Counted from the first letter of the stretch, positions 34,647 through 42,688 are shown. The stretch: 51,350 nt of DNA from Actinoplanes cyaneus (GCF_016862095.1 NZ_BOMH01000011.1:1-51350), one strand, 5' to 3'. Program-made: numbers and translations. The notes: generated by a model from the letters alone, not told the origin.

Positions 34647-34959
34647 GGATCAGCCCCTTCTTGACGGCGATTTCCTCCGGCACACCGGAGACGTAGACGA
34701 TCTTCATGCCCGGTCGCACCTCGGAGGCCGAGCGGGCGAGCTCCCCGCCGGAGACGCCGGGCAGGCCCAGGTCGGTGAGCAGCACGTCGATCGCCCCGCT
34801 GTGCACCCGGCACGTCATGATGGCGCTGACCGGGTCCTTCGCGACGAGCACGCTGAACCCGCGCATCTCCAGCATCTGGGTGGCGAGCTCACGCAGGTCC
34901 TCGTCGTCCTCCACCAGAAGGACGACCGGCCCCTGCCGCTCGGTTGCTTTCCACATCAT
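34546..34959 (-). CDS. Single-domain response regulator (receiver)
   Basis: This 137-residue CheY-like receiver has no output domain: VVLLVEDDEDLRELATQMLE (acid pocket), DVLLTDLGLPGVSGGELARS (phospho-acceptor Asp), MKIVYVSGVPEE (Ser switch) and FVAKPYTADRLAGMLRMV (Lys). All receiver residues are present. It is the first gene of the minus-strand tad operon and overlaps the TadE-like gene. It may receive phosphate from an orphan GAF kinase, possibly the one at the operon's other end (25846-27504), and steer pilus assembly. That link is inference from operon position. Confidence 0.92.
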   Translation of the reverse strand: MMWKATERQGPVVLLVEDDEDLRELATQMLEMRGFSVLVAKDPVSAIMTCRVHSGAIDVLLTDLGLPGVSGGELARSASEVRPGMKIVYVSGVPEEIAVKKGLIRAGSPFVAKPYTADRLAGMLRMVLAQGAESTAR

Positions 34960-35157
34960 TCCTCTCCCGGAGCACGAGGAATCCGGCGACGGCTCGTCGC
35001 GTCGTTGCCTCCGTTCACGCTATCCAGCGGTCCGCCCGGACCGCCGCCGTTCGGTGGAAATGCCTTCCGGCCGGACAACTCCGTACGCCCGTGTGCCGTG
35101 TCCGCCGCCGCCTGCCTCGTTCGTCGGCGCCCCGTCGATGGCGTAGGTTGACGGGCC
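34960..35157. promoter_or_regulatory. Divergent promoter region of the tad operon and the 35158 gene
   Basis: This 198-bp gap separates the first gene of the tad operon from a plus-strand membrane protein gene. It must hold both promoters. No palindrome or clear -10/-35 pair stands out by eye. Confidence 0.35.
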
Positions 35158-35631
35158 ATGAGACTGCGGCCGGTTCTCGCGTGGGTTATGCTGGTGGCCG
35201 GCTTCACGGCGGTCGTCGGCTCATTCCTGCCGTGGGCGTATGTCGACTTTCCCGTGAGCGGCAGCAGCAAGGTCTCCGGAAGCCTCGTGTCGGACCTGTT
35301 CACCGCGTTCTTCGGGGTCGTGATCGCTGGTTACGCGGTGCCCGCCGTCCGCGGCGACCGCCTGCCCGCCCGGGAGACGGTCTTCTCGGTCGGCGCCGGT
35401 CTCGTGCTGTTCGCCCTCGGGCTGTGGGACAGCCGGCACCTGACCTCGATGACCGCCGCGCTGGTCGCCGCCGACACCGGCACGACGATCGGGCCCGGCC
35501 TGTGGATGTGCATGATCGGCGGCCTGCTGGGCGCGCTCGCGGCGACGGGGCTGGCCTTCCGGGAGAGCCGGGCGGCCCGCCGCTCTCCGAGTGTTCCCGG
35601 GGGCCGGGCCGGCGCCCGGGCGGATCGGTGA
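35158..35631 (+). CDS. Small four-TM membrane protein of unknown function
   Basis: This 157-residue protein has four likely membrane helices: PVLAWVMLVAGFTAVVGSFL, LFTAFFGVVIAGYAVPAV, VFSVGAGLVLFALGLWD and LWMCMIGGLLGALAATGLAF. A WAYVDFPVSGSSK loop faces outside, and a basic Arg/Pro/Gly-rich tail follows. The start ATG 35158 directly precedes MRLRPVLAW. I do not recognise a family beyond generic actinobacterial membrane proteins. It stands between the tad operon and the lanthipeptide cluster, and nothing shows it belongs to either. Confidence 0.7.
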   Translation: MRLRPVLAWVMLVAGFTAVVGSFLPWAYVDFPVSGSSKVSGSLVSDLFTAFFGVVIAGYAVPAVRGDRLPARETVFSVGAGLVLFALGLWDSRHLTSMTAALVAADTGTTIGPGLWMCMIGGLLGALAATGLAFRESRAARRSPSVPGGRAGARADR

Positions 35632-35807
35632 CGGCGGACGGCGTCGCGCGGGGGTGACCGTCCGGCGCGGGCGGGATCGGAGTGCCGTTCCGATGTGGAC
35701 GCGGCGGCCGTGCGCAGTATGCAACTTGCAGATTTCGGACACCTCATGCCTTGCCGGCTGCCTTGTGTGCCGACCCGGGCACCCTCCGCGATGATGAAGT
35801 GACCAGG

Positions 35808-36956
35808 ATGAATGTCCGGCCGCTCGGGAAACGACCCGATCGGCGGCGCCCCGATGGCCGTGCCGCAATGCCGCGCAGCCGCGAGTTCCGCGCTTTACGG
35901 GTTCGCGACAAGTCGTTAATGTCGGTCGGGCGACATCGTCCAGGTATTCGGGGGACCGCGGTGCATCGGCAGGATTTCACTCCGGAAAGTCGAGACCGGC
36001 GCAACCCCGTTCCCGTCGCGAGTGGGGCGCGCGTTCCGGAACCCGCCGATCGCGAATCCGGGGTGCGGATCGCATTCCTATCGATCGATGCGGTGCGGGT
36101 GGTGGATTCCCCGCGACTGAACGGTGAGGACCGCCGGCACACCGAAGCGCTGGCCGGCATCGGCACGGAACTGCCACCGATCATCGTGCACCGGGCGACC
36201 ATGCGGGTCATCGACGGCGTGCACCGGCTGAGCGCGGCCCGCCTGCGCGGCGACGAGCGGATCAAGGCGGTGCTGTTCGACGGCACCGAGCAGGAAGCCT
36301 ATGTGTTGAGCGTCAAGGCCAACGTGGCGCACGGGCTGCCACTGTCCGCCACCGAGCGCACCCGGGCCGCGGAGCGCATCGTCGCCATGCATCCGGACTG
36401 GTCGGACCGGGCGATCGCGGCGTCCAGCGGGCTCGGCGCGCGGACCGTCGGCAGCATCCGCCGGCGGCGCGCGGCCTCCGGCGCCGACCGGGCGGGTGCT
36501 GGTTCCCGGGTCGGCAGGGGCGGCCGCGTCCGGCCGGTGGACAGCACCACCGGCCGGCTGAAGGCGGTCGACTACCTCCAGGGCCGGCCGGGGGCGTCGC
36601 TGCGGGAGATCGCCCGGCACGCCGGCGTCTCCCCGTCGACCGCCCGCGACGTACGTGATCGGCTGCACCGCGGCGAGAGCCCGATCCCGGTGACGCGGCG
36701 TCCCCGGCCGGGGAGCGATTCTCCGCCGCTGCGGTCACTGGTCCAAGGATTGGCGAGCGACCCGTCGTTGCGATTCAGTGAATCCGGGCGTGATCTACTG
36801 CGCTGGTTGATTACCCACGCTGTCCAGGACGGCGAATGGAAAGGTCTCGTCGACGCCATTCCCGCTCATTCCACGCAAGTGCTGGCCAGGATCGCCCGCC
36901 ATTGTTCGCGTGAGTGGCGGGAATTCGCGGACACCCTCGAGAGGGACGCCGCGTAA
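35808..36956 (+). CDS. ParB N-terminal domain regulator (StrR/KorB-like) of the lanthipeptide cluster
   Basis: This protein of about 382 residues has a ParB/Srx-like N-terminal domain (after about residue 80: VRIAFLSIDAVRVVDSPRLN, IIVHRATMRVIDGVHRLSAA, DGTEQEAYVLSVKANVAHGL). A helix-turn-helix follows (PLSATERTRAAERIVAMHPD, SDRAIAASSGLGARTVGSIR), then a second HTH-like unit (GASLREIARHAGVSPSTARD). The arrangement is that of ParB-fold pathway-specific activators such as StrR, not of chromosome-partition ParB; no parA is near. The start is uncertain: ATG 35808 is used, and ATG or GTG codons nearer the domain are possible, since the first 80 residues are basic and unstructured. It precedes lanA and probably regulates the cluster. 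Base composition of the 5' part is less GC-rich than neighbours. Confidence 0.85.
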   Translation: MNVRPLGKRPDRRRPDGRAAMPRSREFRALRVRDKSLMSVGRHRPGIRGTAVHRQDFTPESRDRRNPVPVASGARVPEPADRESGVRIAFLSIDAVRVVDSPRLNGEDRRHTEALAGIGTELPPIIVHRATMRVIDGVHRLSAARLRGDERIKAVLFDGTEQEAYVLSVKANVAHGLPLSATERTRAAERIVAMHPDWSDRAIAASSGLGARTVGSIRRRRAASGADRAGAGSRVGRGGRVRPVDSTTGRLKAVDYLQGRPGASLREIARHAGVSPSTARDVRDRLHRGESPIPVTRRPRPGSDSPPLRSLVQGLASDPSLRFSESGRDLLRWLITHAVQDGEWKGLVDAIPAHSTQVLARIARHCSREWREFADTLERDAA

Positions 36957-37419
36957 GCCGCCCTTCTCGACGGACGCCCCATGAGTGGGCGCTCAGCCGG
37001 TCGGCAGTGGTGAGCCTGCCCCGTTTCCGTCAGGCGCGATCATGGCGCCGCGAGAGGTTCCTGAGCGCGGCCGGGAACCGTCCTCGAATGGTGTCCGAGC
37101 GGCCGTTCCCCAGCTGTCACAGTTGGACGCCATGTCGCCTGTCTTCCCAGCTCAGCGGCTCACTCTCGTTGTCAACCCGCCGATCTGCGGGTAGTTCCCG
37201 ACATCCTTCCGCCGGGCGGCTGCCGACCGTATCCGTCCGGTGCCCGATGCGCGGGTAGGCATTCACCGATCAGGGTTGCTCCAATGGCTCTCGTCGATAC
37301 CGCAACGAATACCTCCGCGGTACTCGGCGGAACCCTTCGTGGCCATGGCGCCGTGGCCGCGGATTCGTCCCGAAGTACTTCCGGCTTAGCTGTCCGGAGT
37401 TCCCGCAGAAGGAGACATC
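36957..37419 (+). promoter_or_regulatory. lanA upstream region (463 bp, no gene)
   Basis: No gene is supported. It should contain the lanA promoter and activator sites. Notable words are CGATACC (37295-37301) followed by CGAATACC (37306-37313); CGATACC is also the half-site of the inverted repeat at 46027-46042. AAGGAG at 37409-37414 is the lanA ribosome-binding site, 5 bp before the ATG. Confidence 0.5.
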
Positions 37420-37614
37420 ATGTCGGCCATCACCGTGGAAACGACCTGGAAGAACACCGACCTCCGGGAGGACCTCACCGCTCACCCGGCCGGCCTCGGC
37501 TTCGGCGAGCTGAGCTTCGAGGACCTGCGCGAGGACCGCACCATCTACGCGGCCAGCAGCGGCTGGGTCTGCACCCTGACCATCGAGTGCGGCACGCTGG
37601 TCTGCGCCTGCTGA
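37420..37614 (+). CDS. lanA: Class II lanthipeptide precursor, deoxyactagardine B-type
   Basis: This 64-residue precursor has a 45-residue acidic leader ([20 protein letters not shown]... [18 protein letters not shown]) and the 19-residue core [19 protein letters not shown]. The core differs from actagardine (GTVICAC end) only at positions 15 and 16 and equals, as I recall it, deoxyactagardine B. By homology Ser1-Cys6 forms a lanthionine, and Thr7-Cys12, Thr9-Cys17 and Thr14-Cys19 form methyllanthionines. Such mersacidin-like peptides bind lipid II and block Gram-positive cell-wall synthesis. The leader has no Gly-Gly cleavage site; cleavage would fall after Ala-Ala. A strong ribosome-binding site precedes it, and a hairpin separates it from lanM. 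Confidence 0.97.
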   Translation: MSAITVETTWKNTDLREDLTAHPAGLGFGELSFEDLREDRTIYAASSGWVCTLTIECGTLVCAC

Positions 37615-37632
37615 GCGACGGTCGATCGTACT

Positions 37633-37663
37633 GCCGGGACCGGGGTTCGCCCCCGGTCCCGGC
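37633..37663 (+). terminator. Hairpin between lanA and lanM (attenuator)
   Basis: A perfect 13-bp stem (37633-37645 GCCGGGACCGGGG; 37651-37663) encloses a 5-nt loop, TTCGC. There is no T-run, so partial termination or mRNA 3'-end stabilisation is likelier than full stop. This would give much more precursor than LanM from one promoter, as usual for lantibiotic operons. Confidence 0.8.
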
Positions 37664-37686
37664 ACCTTCTCCCGGCAGGAGCCCGC

Positions 37687-40600
37687 ATGTCATCGTTTGC
37701 GATCGCCGCCTCCCCGGCCAGCGCGTACCTGCACGAGCGTTCCGCCGGTCCCGGTGGCGACCCCGTGCTGGAGCGGGAGCGGATCGAGTCGTGGCGCGAG
37801 TCCGCGTTCCTGGACGATCCGGTCCTGGACATCCGCCTGCGTGAGCTCGGTCTGACCAGGGCCGAATTCGGCCGGTTGCTCGCCGACGGCGGGTACGACG
37901 CCGACAGCGCGGCCCTCGACTGGGCCGGCGAACTGGCAGCGATCCTGACCACCGGCACCGGCGCGGTCACCGGACTCGCCCGGTCGGCCAAACTCTGGGC
38001 GCAGGGCTTCGATCGGCTGCCGTTCGCCGGGCTGATCGAGAGGTTCCTCGCCCACTACGAGCCGCGGCTGCCGCGGACATCCGGCGCCGTGCGGGTGTCC
38101 CTGCTGGAGAGCCTGGCGAACCGGCTGCTCACGGTGGCCACCCGCACCTTGCTGCTGGAGCTCAACGTCGCCCGGGTGCACGGCCGCCTGACCGGGGACA
38201 CCCCCGAGCAGCGCTACGAGTACTACGACCGCGTCCTGCTGACCGACCCTGACTATCTGCGCTCGCTGTTCGGCGAGTACCCGGTGCTCGGCCGGGCCAT
38301 GGTGGAATGCGGCCGCCGATGGGCGTCGGCGATGGCCGAGCTGTTCCAGCGGCTGGACGCCGACCGGGCCGCCCTGCACGGCGCCGGCCTGCTACCGGCC
38401 GATGCGGGCGCGGTCACCGAGCTCCGGCCCGACCTCGGCGACCCGCACAACAGCGGTCGCGCGGTCGCGATCCTGACCTTCGCGTCCGGCGCCCGGCTGG
38501 TGTACAAACCGCGGCCGGTGGGCCCGGAACGCTCGTACGCCGAGACGGTGGCGACCCTGAACCGCCTGGGCCCGAGCCTGCCGCTCACCGCGGTGGACGT
38601 GCTGGACCGCGGCTCCTACGGCTGGTGCGAGTTCGTCCGGCACGAGCCGTGCGCCGACCGGGCCGACCTGGAGCGCTTCTACCGGCGTACCGGCGCGGTC
38701 CTGGCCACCACCCTGCTGCTGGGCGCCGTCGACGTGCACATGGAGAACGTCATCGCGGCCGGCTCCTCCTGCATGCCCATCGACCTGGAGACGCTGCTGC
38801 AGCCCGGGGTCCCGGCCGGCGACGCGAAGGATGCCTACCACCGGGCGCTCGACCTGCTCAACCAGAGCGTGCTGGCGATCGGGATCCTGCCCGCCCGGGC
38901 GTTCGGCGGCCGGGAGCGCAAGAGCGTCGACGTCAGCGCGATCGGCGGTGGCGAGGCGCAGACCGCACCCCGGCCGGTGCCGATGGTCGTCGAGCCGTTC
39001 ACCGATGTGGCGCGGATCGAGGCCGTGGACGCGACCATGCTCGGCGCGCAGAACCGTCCGGTGCTGGCCGGCGCCCAAGTACGGCCGGAGGAACACACCG
39101 AGGCGGTGGTGGCCGGCTTCACCGAGGTGTACGACCTGATCGTCCGGCACCGTCAGACCTTCGACGACCTGCTGGCCGGCTTCGGCGGTGTCGAGGTGCG
39201 CTACCTGCCCCGCCCCACCCGCCGGTACAGCATGTTCCTGACCGAGAGTTACCACCCGGACTATCTGCGCGACGCGCGTGACCGTGACCGGCTGCTCGAC
39301 AAGCTGTGGACCGCCGCGGGCGCCCGTCCCGATCTGATCCCCATCATCGAGTCGGAGAAACGCCAGCTGCTGGCCGGGGACATCCCGTGCTTCCGCGCGC
39401 TGGCCGGCGCGCGGGACATCCGCACCGCGGCGGCCCCGGTGGCGGCGGAGTTCTTCGACGCGCCCGGCATCGAGGTGCTGGCCGGCCGTCTGCGGCAGTT
39501 CGGGCCGGTGCATCGGGCCGCGCAGGTTCGGATCATCCGCGAGTCGATGGGGACGATGCCCGCGCCCGGCCCGATCACCGGCACCCCGGAGCGACCCTCC
39601 GATCGGCGTGGCGGCCTCGACCGCCGCGAGGCCGCCGAGCTCGGCGACCGGCTCGTACGGGAACTCGCCGACGAGGCGATCCTCGGCGCGGACGACGCCG
39701 GCTGGATCGGCGTGAGCATCGAGGGCCTGGACCAGGAGACGTTCAGCTACAAGCCGATGGCGACCGGCCTGTACGACGGCATCGCGGGAATGGCGCTGAC
39801 GTACGCCTACGCCGCCCGCACCCTCGGCGACGAGCGCTACCTCGACCTGACCCGGCGTACGGCCAAGCTGGTCTCCGGCTATCTGCGGTACCTGGCCGAG
39901 CACCGGATCGTCGAGACGGTCGGCGCCTACAGCGGGATGGCCGGTCTGCTCTACACGCTGGATCACGTCGCACACGCCACCGGCGACACGTCGCTGCTGG
40001 AGGACGTCGACGCCGCGCTGCCCTGGTTGCGGGAGTGCGCCACCCGGGAGGAGTGCCCGGACCTGATCGCGGGCCTGGCCGGCTGTGCGATCGTCGCGCT
40101 GTCGCTGTACCGGCGGCACGGCATGGCCGGTTACCTCGAGGTCGCCGCGATCTGCGGGGAACGCCTGTCCGGCACGGCCGTCGACGTCGAGGGCACTGCC
40201 GGCTGGTACGCCACCCGGACCGGCGTGATGCTCGGCGGGTTCTCGCACGGCTCGGCCGGAACGGCCTGGGCACTGTACGAGCTCGCGAGCGAGTTCGGCG
40301 ACCGGGACCTGCGCGAGCTGGCCGACCGGGCGGTCGGCTTCGACCGGCGGTTGTACGTTCCCGCCGACGGCGCCTGGCGCGACCTGCGGCCCGAGATGGC
40401 CGGCACCGAGGCGTACCCGGCGCTCTGGTGTCACGGCGCCGCCGGCATCGGCCTGTCCCGGCTGCTGATCCACCGCATCCGGCCCGACGAGCGGCTCGCC
40501 GCCGAGGCTCGCGCCGCGGTGGCGCTGGTCCGGCGGCACGGCTTCGGTCACAACCACAGCCTGTGCCACGGCGACTTCGGCGCTCTGGCCCTGCTCGACC

Positions 40601-40827
40601 TGGCCGACCGCGCGTGGCCCGGCGCGGGCGGCCACGACGACCGGGCCGGCGCGGTCGTGCGGGACATCGCCGGGACCGGCCTGCGCTGCGGGCTGGGCAA
40701 CGGCATCCGGATGCCCGGCCTGATGCTCGGCGCCGCGGGCGCCGGCCTGAGTCTGCTCCGGCTGGCCGCGCCCGCCGACGTTCCCGCGGTGGCCTGGCTG
40801 GAACCGCCGCGGGGCGAGCACGGCTGA
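37687..40827 (+). CDS. lanM: Type 2 lanthionine synthetase LanM
   Basis: This 1046-residue bifunctional enzyme has an N-terminal kinase-like dehydratase domain (about 120-600: LTFASGARLVYKPRPVG, LLGAVDVHMENVIAAG, MPIDLETLLQPG, TRRYSMFLTESYHPDYLRDA) that phosphorylates and eliminates Ser/Thr. The C-terminal LanC-like cyclase (about 690-1046: ATGLYDGIAGMALTYAYAAR, VMLGGFSHGSAGTAWALYEL, ALWCHGAAGIGLSRLL, HNHSLCHGDFGALALLDLAD) adds Cys thiols. Zinc ligands C915 (WCHG), C960 and H961 (LCHGD) are intact, so ring formation should work. CAGGAG lies 6 bp before ATG 37687. Length is normal for LanM. It would install four rings in the actagardine-type core. Confidence 0.97.
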   Translation: MSSFAIAASPASAYLHERSAGPGGDPVLERERIESWRESAFLDDPVLDIRLRELGLTRAEFGRLLADGGYDADSAALDWAGELAAILTTGTGAVTGLARSAKLWAQGFDRLPFAGLIERFLAHYEPRLPRTSGAVRVSLLESLANRLLTVATRTLLLELNVARVHGRLTGDTPEQRYEYYDRVLLTDPDYLRSLFGEYPVLGRAMVECGRRWASAMAELFQRLDADRAALHGAGLLPADAGAVTELRPDLGDPHNSGRAVAILTFASGARLVYKPRPVGPERSYAETVATLNRLGPSLPLTAVDVLDRGSYGWCEFVRHEPCADRADLERFYRRTGAVLATTLLLGAVDVHMENVIAAGSSCMPIDLETLLQPGVPAGDAKDAYHRALDLLNQSVLAIGILPARAFGGRERKSVDVSAIGGGEAQTAPRPVPMVVEPFTDVARIEAVDATMLGAQNRPVLAGAQVRPEEHTEAVVAGFTEVYDLIVRHRQTFDDLLAGFGGVEVRYLPRPTRRYSMFLTESYHPDYLRDARDRDRLLDKLWTAAGARPDLIPIIESEKRQLLAGDIPCFRALAGARDIRTAAAPVAAEFFDAPGIEVLAGRLRQFGPVHRAAQVRIIRESMGTMPAPGPITGTPERPSDRRGGLDRREAAELGDRLVRELADEAILGADDAGWIGVSIEGLDQETFSYKPMATGLYDGIAGMALTYAYAARTLGDERYLDLTRRTAKLVSGYLRYLAEHRIVETVGAYSGMAGLLYTLDHVAHATGDTSLLEDVDAALPWLRECATREECPDLIAGLAGCAIVALSLYRRHGMAGYLEVAAICGERLSGTAVDVEGTAGWYATRTGVMLGGFSHGSAGTAWALYELASEFGDRDLRELADRAVGFDRRLYVPADGAWRDLRPEMAGTEAYPALWCHGAAGIGLSRLLIHRIRPDERLAAEARAAVALVRRHGFGHNHSLCHGDFGALALLDLADRAWPGAGGHDDRAGAVVRDIAGTGLRCGLGNGIRMPGLMLGAAGAGLSLLRLAAPADVPAVAWLEPPRGEHG

Positions 40828-40905
40828 GACCTGTGGCAGAGCAGGACCCGGCCTGTCGCGAGTTCACCACCCAGCAACCGCTGACCTGAAATCGAGGTGT
40901 CCGCC

Positions 40906-41919
40906 ATGCTCAGTGTCCTGGACCAGGTGCCCGTGTTCCGCGGCGACGACCCCGCCGCGGCGGTCCGCGAGGCCGTCGGGCTGGCCCGCGCCGCCGAATC
41001 GCTGGGCTACCACCGGTTCTGGATCGCCGAGCATCACGGCAGCGCCGCCAACGCGTGTGCGGCGCCGGAGGTGCTGGTGGCGGCGGTCGCCGGAGCCACC
41101 GAACGGATCCGGGTCGGTCCCGGGGGAGTGCTGCTGCCGTACTACAGCCCGCTCAAGGTCGCGGAGACCTTCCGGGTGATGGCCGCACTGCACCCGGGCC
41201 GGATCGACCTCGGGTTCGGGCGTGGCAAGGGCGGCCCGGCGGTGATGGCGGAACTGCTCAACCCGTACACGATCGCCACCGAGGAGGCGTACGCCGAGCA
41301 GGTCGGCCGCCTGCTCGCGTTTCTCGGCGACACGCGGACGGTCAGCCGGGTCTCGGTCACGCCGCAGGTGCAGGATCCGCCGATGCCGTGGCTGCTCGGC
41401 TCCGGCCGGGGCAGTGCCCGCCTCGCCGGGATGCTGGGCGTTCCGTTCTGCTTCGCGCAGTTCATCGCGGCCGACGAGTGCCCGGAGGCCGTCGCGGCCT
41501 ACCACGAGGCCTTCCGGCCCTCGCCGTGGCTCGACGAGCCGCAGGCGATGCTGGCGCTGCGGGTGCTCGCGGCCGGCACGACGGACGAGGCCGAGGAACT
41601 GGCCACCGGCTTCTGGATGTCGTGCACCACCGGGTGGCGGGCCCAGGTCCGGCCGGAGGACGACTACCGGGGCGGCGTGCCGAACCTGGCGGACGCCCAG
41701 CGCTATCGGCTGACCGCCGAGGACCTGGAGCTGCGCGCGAGCCGGCCGTACCTGCAGATCTCCGGCACGGCTGAGACGGTCGGTGACGAGATCCGGCGGC
41801 TGCGCAAGGTGTACGACGTCGCCGAGGTCATGCTCACCACGAACTGTCCCGGCGCGGACGCCCGGCGCCGATCCTACGAGCTGCTGGCCGCCGAGTTCGG
41901 GCTGACCGCCACGGCCTGA
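40906..41919 (+). CDS. Luciferase-like flavin monooxygenase, GarO type
   Basis: This 337-residue bacterial-luciferase-like TIM barrel uses reduced flavin and O2: LSVLDQVPVFRGDDPAAAVR, LGYHRFWIAEHHGSAANACA, PGGVLLPYYSPLKVAETFRV, HPGRIDLGFGRGKGGPA and PWLLGSGRGSARLAGMLGVP. In the actagardine cluster the homologue GarO oxidises the C-terminal ring thioether to a sulfoxide. This enzyme could do the same, turning the deoxy-peptide into its oxidised form. No key motif looks broken. ATG 40906 is chosen because GAGG lies 10 bp upstream, and the GTG at 40897 overlaps that site. It is probably transcribed with lanAM; an 11-bp hairpin ends the unit. Confidence 0.92.
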   Translation: MLSVLDQVPVFRGDDPAAAVREAVGLARAAESLGYHRFWIAEHHGSAANACAAPEVLVAAVAGATERIRVGPGGVLLPYYSPLKVAETFRVMAALHPGRIDLGFGRGKGGPAVMAELLNPYTIATEEAYAEQVGRLLAFLGDTRTVSRVSVTPQVQDPPMPWLLGSGRGSARLAGMLGVPFCFAQFIAADECPEAVAAYHEAFRPSPWLDEPQAMLALRVLAAGTTDEAEELATGFWMSCTTGWRAQVRPEDDYRGGVPNLADAQRYRLTAEDLELRASRPYLQISGTAETVGDEIRRLRKVYDVAEVMLTTNCPGADARRRSYELLAAEFGLTATA

Positions 41920-41950
41920 CGCGGGCCGGTCCCGGTTGTCGCGTCAGGCC
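41913..41950. terminator. Bidirectional terminator between convergent monooxygenase and regulator genes
   Basis: Perfect 11-bp arms GGCCTGACGCG (41913-41923) and CGCGTCAGGCC (41940-41950) enclose a 16-nt loop. The left arm includes the monooxygenase stop codon, and the hairpin lies 11 bp beyond the stop of the convergent regulator. It likely serves both genes. Confidence 0.7.
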
Positions 41951-41961
41951 CGATCGTCGGA

Positions 41962-42615
41962 TCAGTCCAGATCGTCGGTGGTGAGGCCGGCGGCGTACGC
42001 CAGCACGGCGGCCTGCACCCGGTTGGCCACGCCCAGTTTGCGCAGGATGACGCTGACGTACTCCTTGACGGTGGAGTCGCTGACGAACAGGCGGCGGGCG
42101 ATCTCCGCATTGGTCAGTCCCTGCCCGACCAGCCCCACGATGGCCTGTTCGCGGTCGGAGAGCTGTTTGATCTCGTCGACCGCGCTGTCGGCGGCCGGTG
42201 TGCCCCGGCAGGCAGCGCCCAGCATGATCGACGAGGCCTCCGGCGCCAGCACGGTCACCCCGGACGCCAGCGCGCGAACCGCCGCCACCAGTTGCTCCGG
42301 CTGACTGTCCCTGAGCAGGAACCCGCACGCGCCACCACGCAGCGACTCCAGCACGGTGCTGGGCGCCGCGAGCGTGGCCAGCACCACCAGCGCCGCCCCG
42401 GACTCCAGGTCACGCAACCGGGTCAGCAACGGCACGGTCTCCGGCAGCGTCGCGTGGGCGTCCAGGAGGACGACCGCGGGCCGGTGCTCGCCGGCCGCGG
42501 CGAGCGCGCTGTCCCGGTCCGCGGCGACGACGGTGAAGCCACCCATCGTCTCCAGAATCATCTTGATGCCGATCGATACCAAGGCCTCCTCGGCCACCAC
42601 CAGTACGTCCGCCAT
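41962..42615 (-). CDS. LuxR/NarL-type regulator with atypical receiver domain
   Basis: This 217-residue protein has an N-terminal receiver fold (MADVLVVAEEALVSIGIKMI, PAVVLLDAHATLPETVPLLT, ALVVLATLAAPSTVLESLRG, ACGFLLRDSQPEQLVAAVRA) and a C-terminal LuxR helix-turn-helix (LSDREQAIVGLVGQGLTNAE, IARRLFVSDSTVKEYVSVIL). The acceptor Asp is present, but the acid pocket is Glu-Glu and the conserved Lys of the LLKD motif is Arg, so phosphorylation-dependent control is doubtful. Start ATG 42615 follows GGGAGG. No kinase adjoins it directly. Its promoter DNA carries inverted repeats (42645-42700), probably its own or a partner's sites. It is likely a cluster-specific regulator. Confidence 0.9.
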   Translation of the reverse strand: MADVLVVAEEALVSIGIKMILETMGGFTVVAADRDSALAAAGEHRPAVVLLDAHATLPETVPLLTRLRDLESGAALVVLATLAAPSTVLESLRGGACGFLLRDSQPEQLVAAVRALASGVTVLAPEASSIMLGAACRGTPAADSAVDEIKQLSDREQAIVGLVGQGLTNAEIARRLFVSDSTVKEYVSVILRKLGVANRVQAAVLAYAAGLTTDDLD

Positions 42616-42644
42616 GCCTCCCCCGGGCAATGTAGCCGTACAGG

Positions 42645-42687
42645 ATTCGATAGTGCACTAAAGCTATCGAATTGCTGCTCTATCGAA
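42645..42687. promoter_or_regulatory. Inverted-repeat operator upstream of the LuxR-type regulator
   Basis: The perfect inverted repeat ATTCGATAG (42645-42653) / CTATCGAAT (42664-42672) is followed by a third arm copy, CTATCGAA (42680-42687). It lies 30-72 bp upstream of the regulator start in unusually A/T-rich DNA. The arms' centres are 19 bp and 15-16 bp apart. LuxR/NarL proteins bind sites of this type. Confidence 0.7.
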
Positions 42688-42688
42688 G

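Noticed and set aside
34546..34959. Start of a two-component pair, kinase expected adjacent to the receiver
   Set aside because: No kinase gene adjoins it; only the distant kinase at the operon's other end is a candidate, so it is called a stand-alone receiver.
35808..36956. Chromosome or plasmid partition ParB and a nearby origin
   Set aside because: There is no parA, no parS-like 16-mer and no dnaA/rep gene; the position next to lanA and the domain layout favour a pathway regulator.
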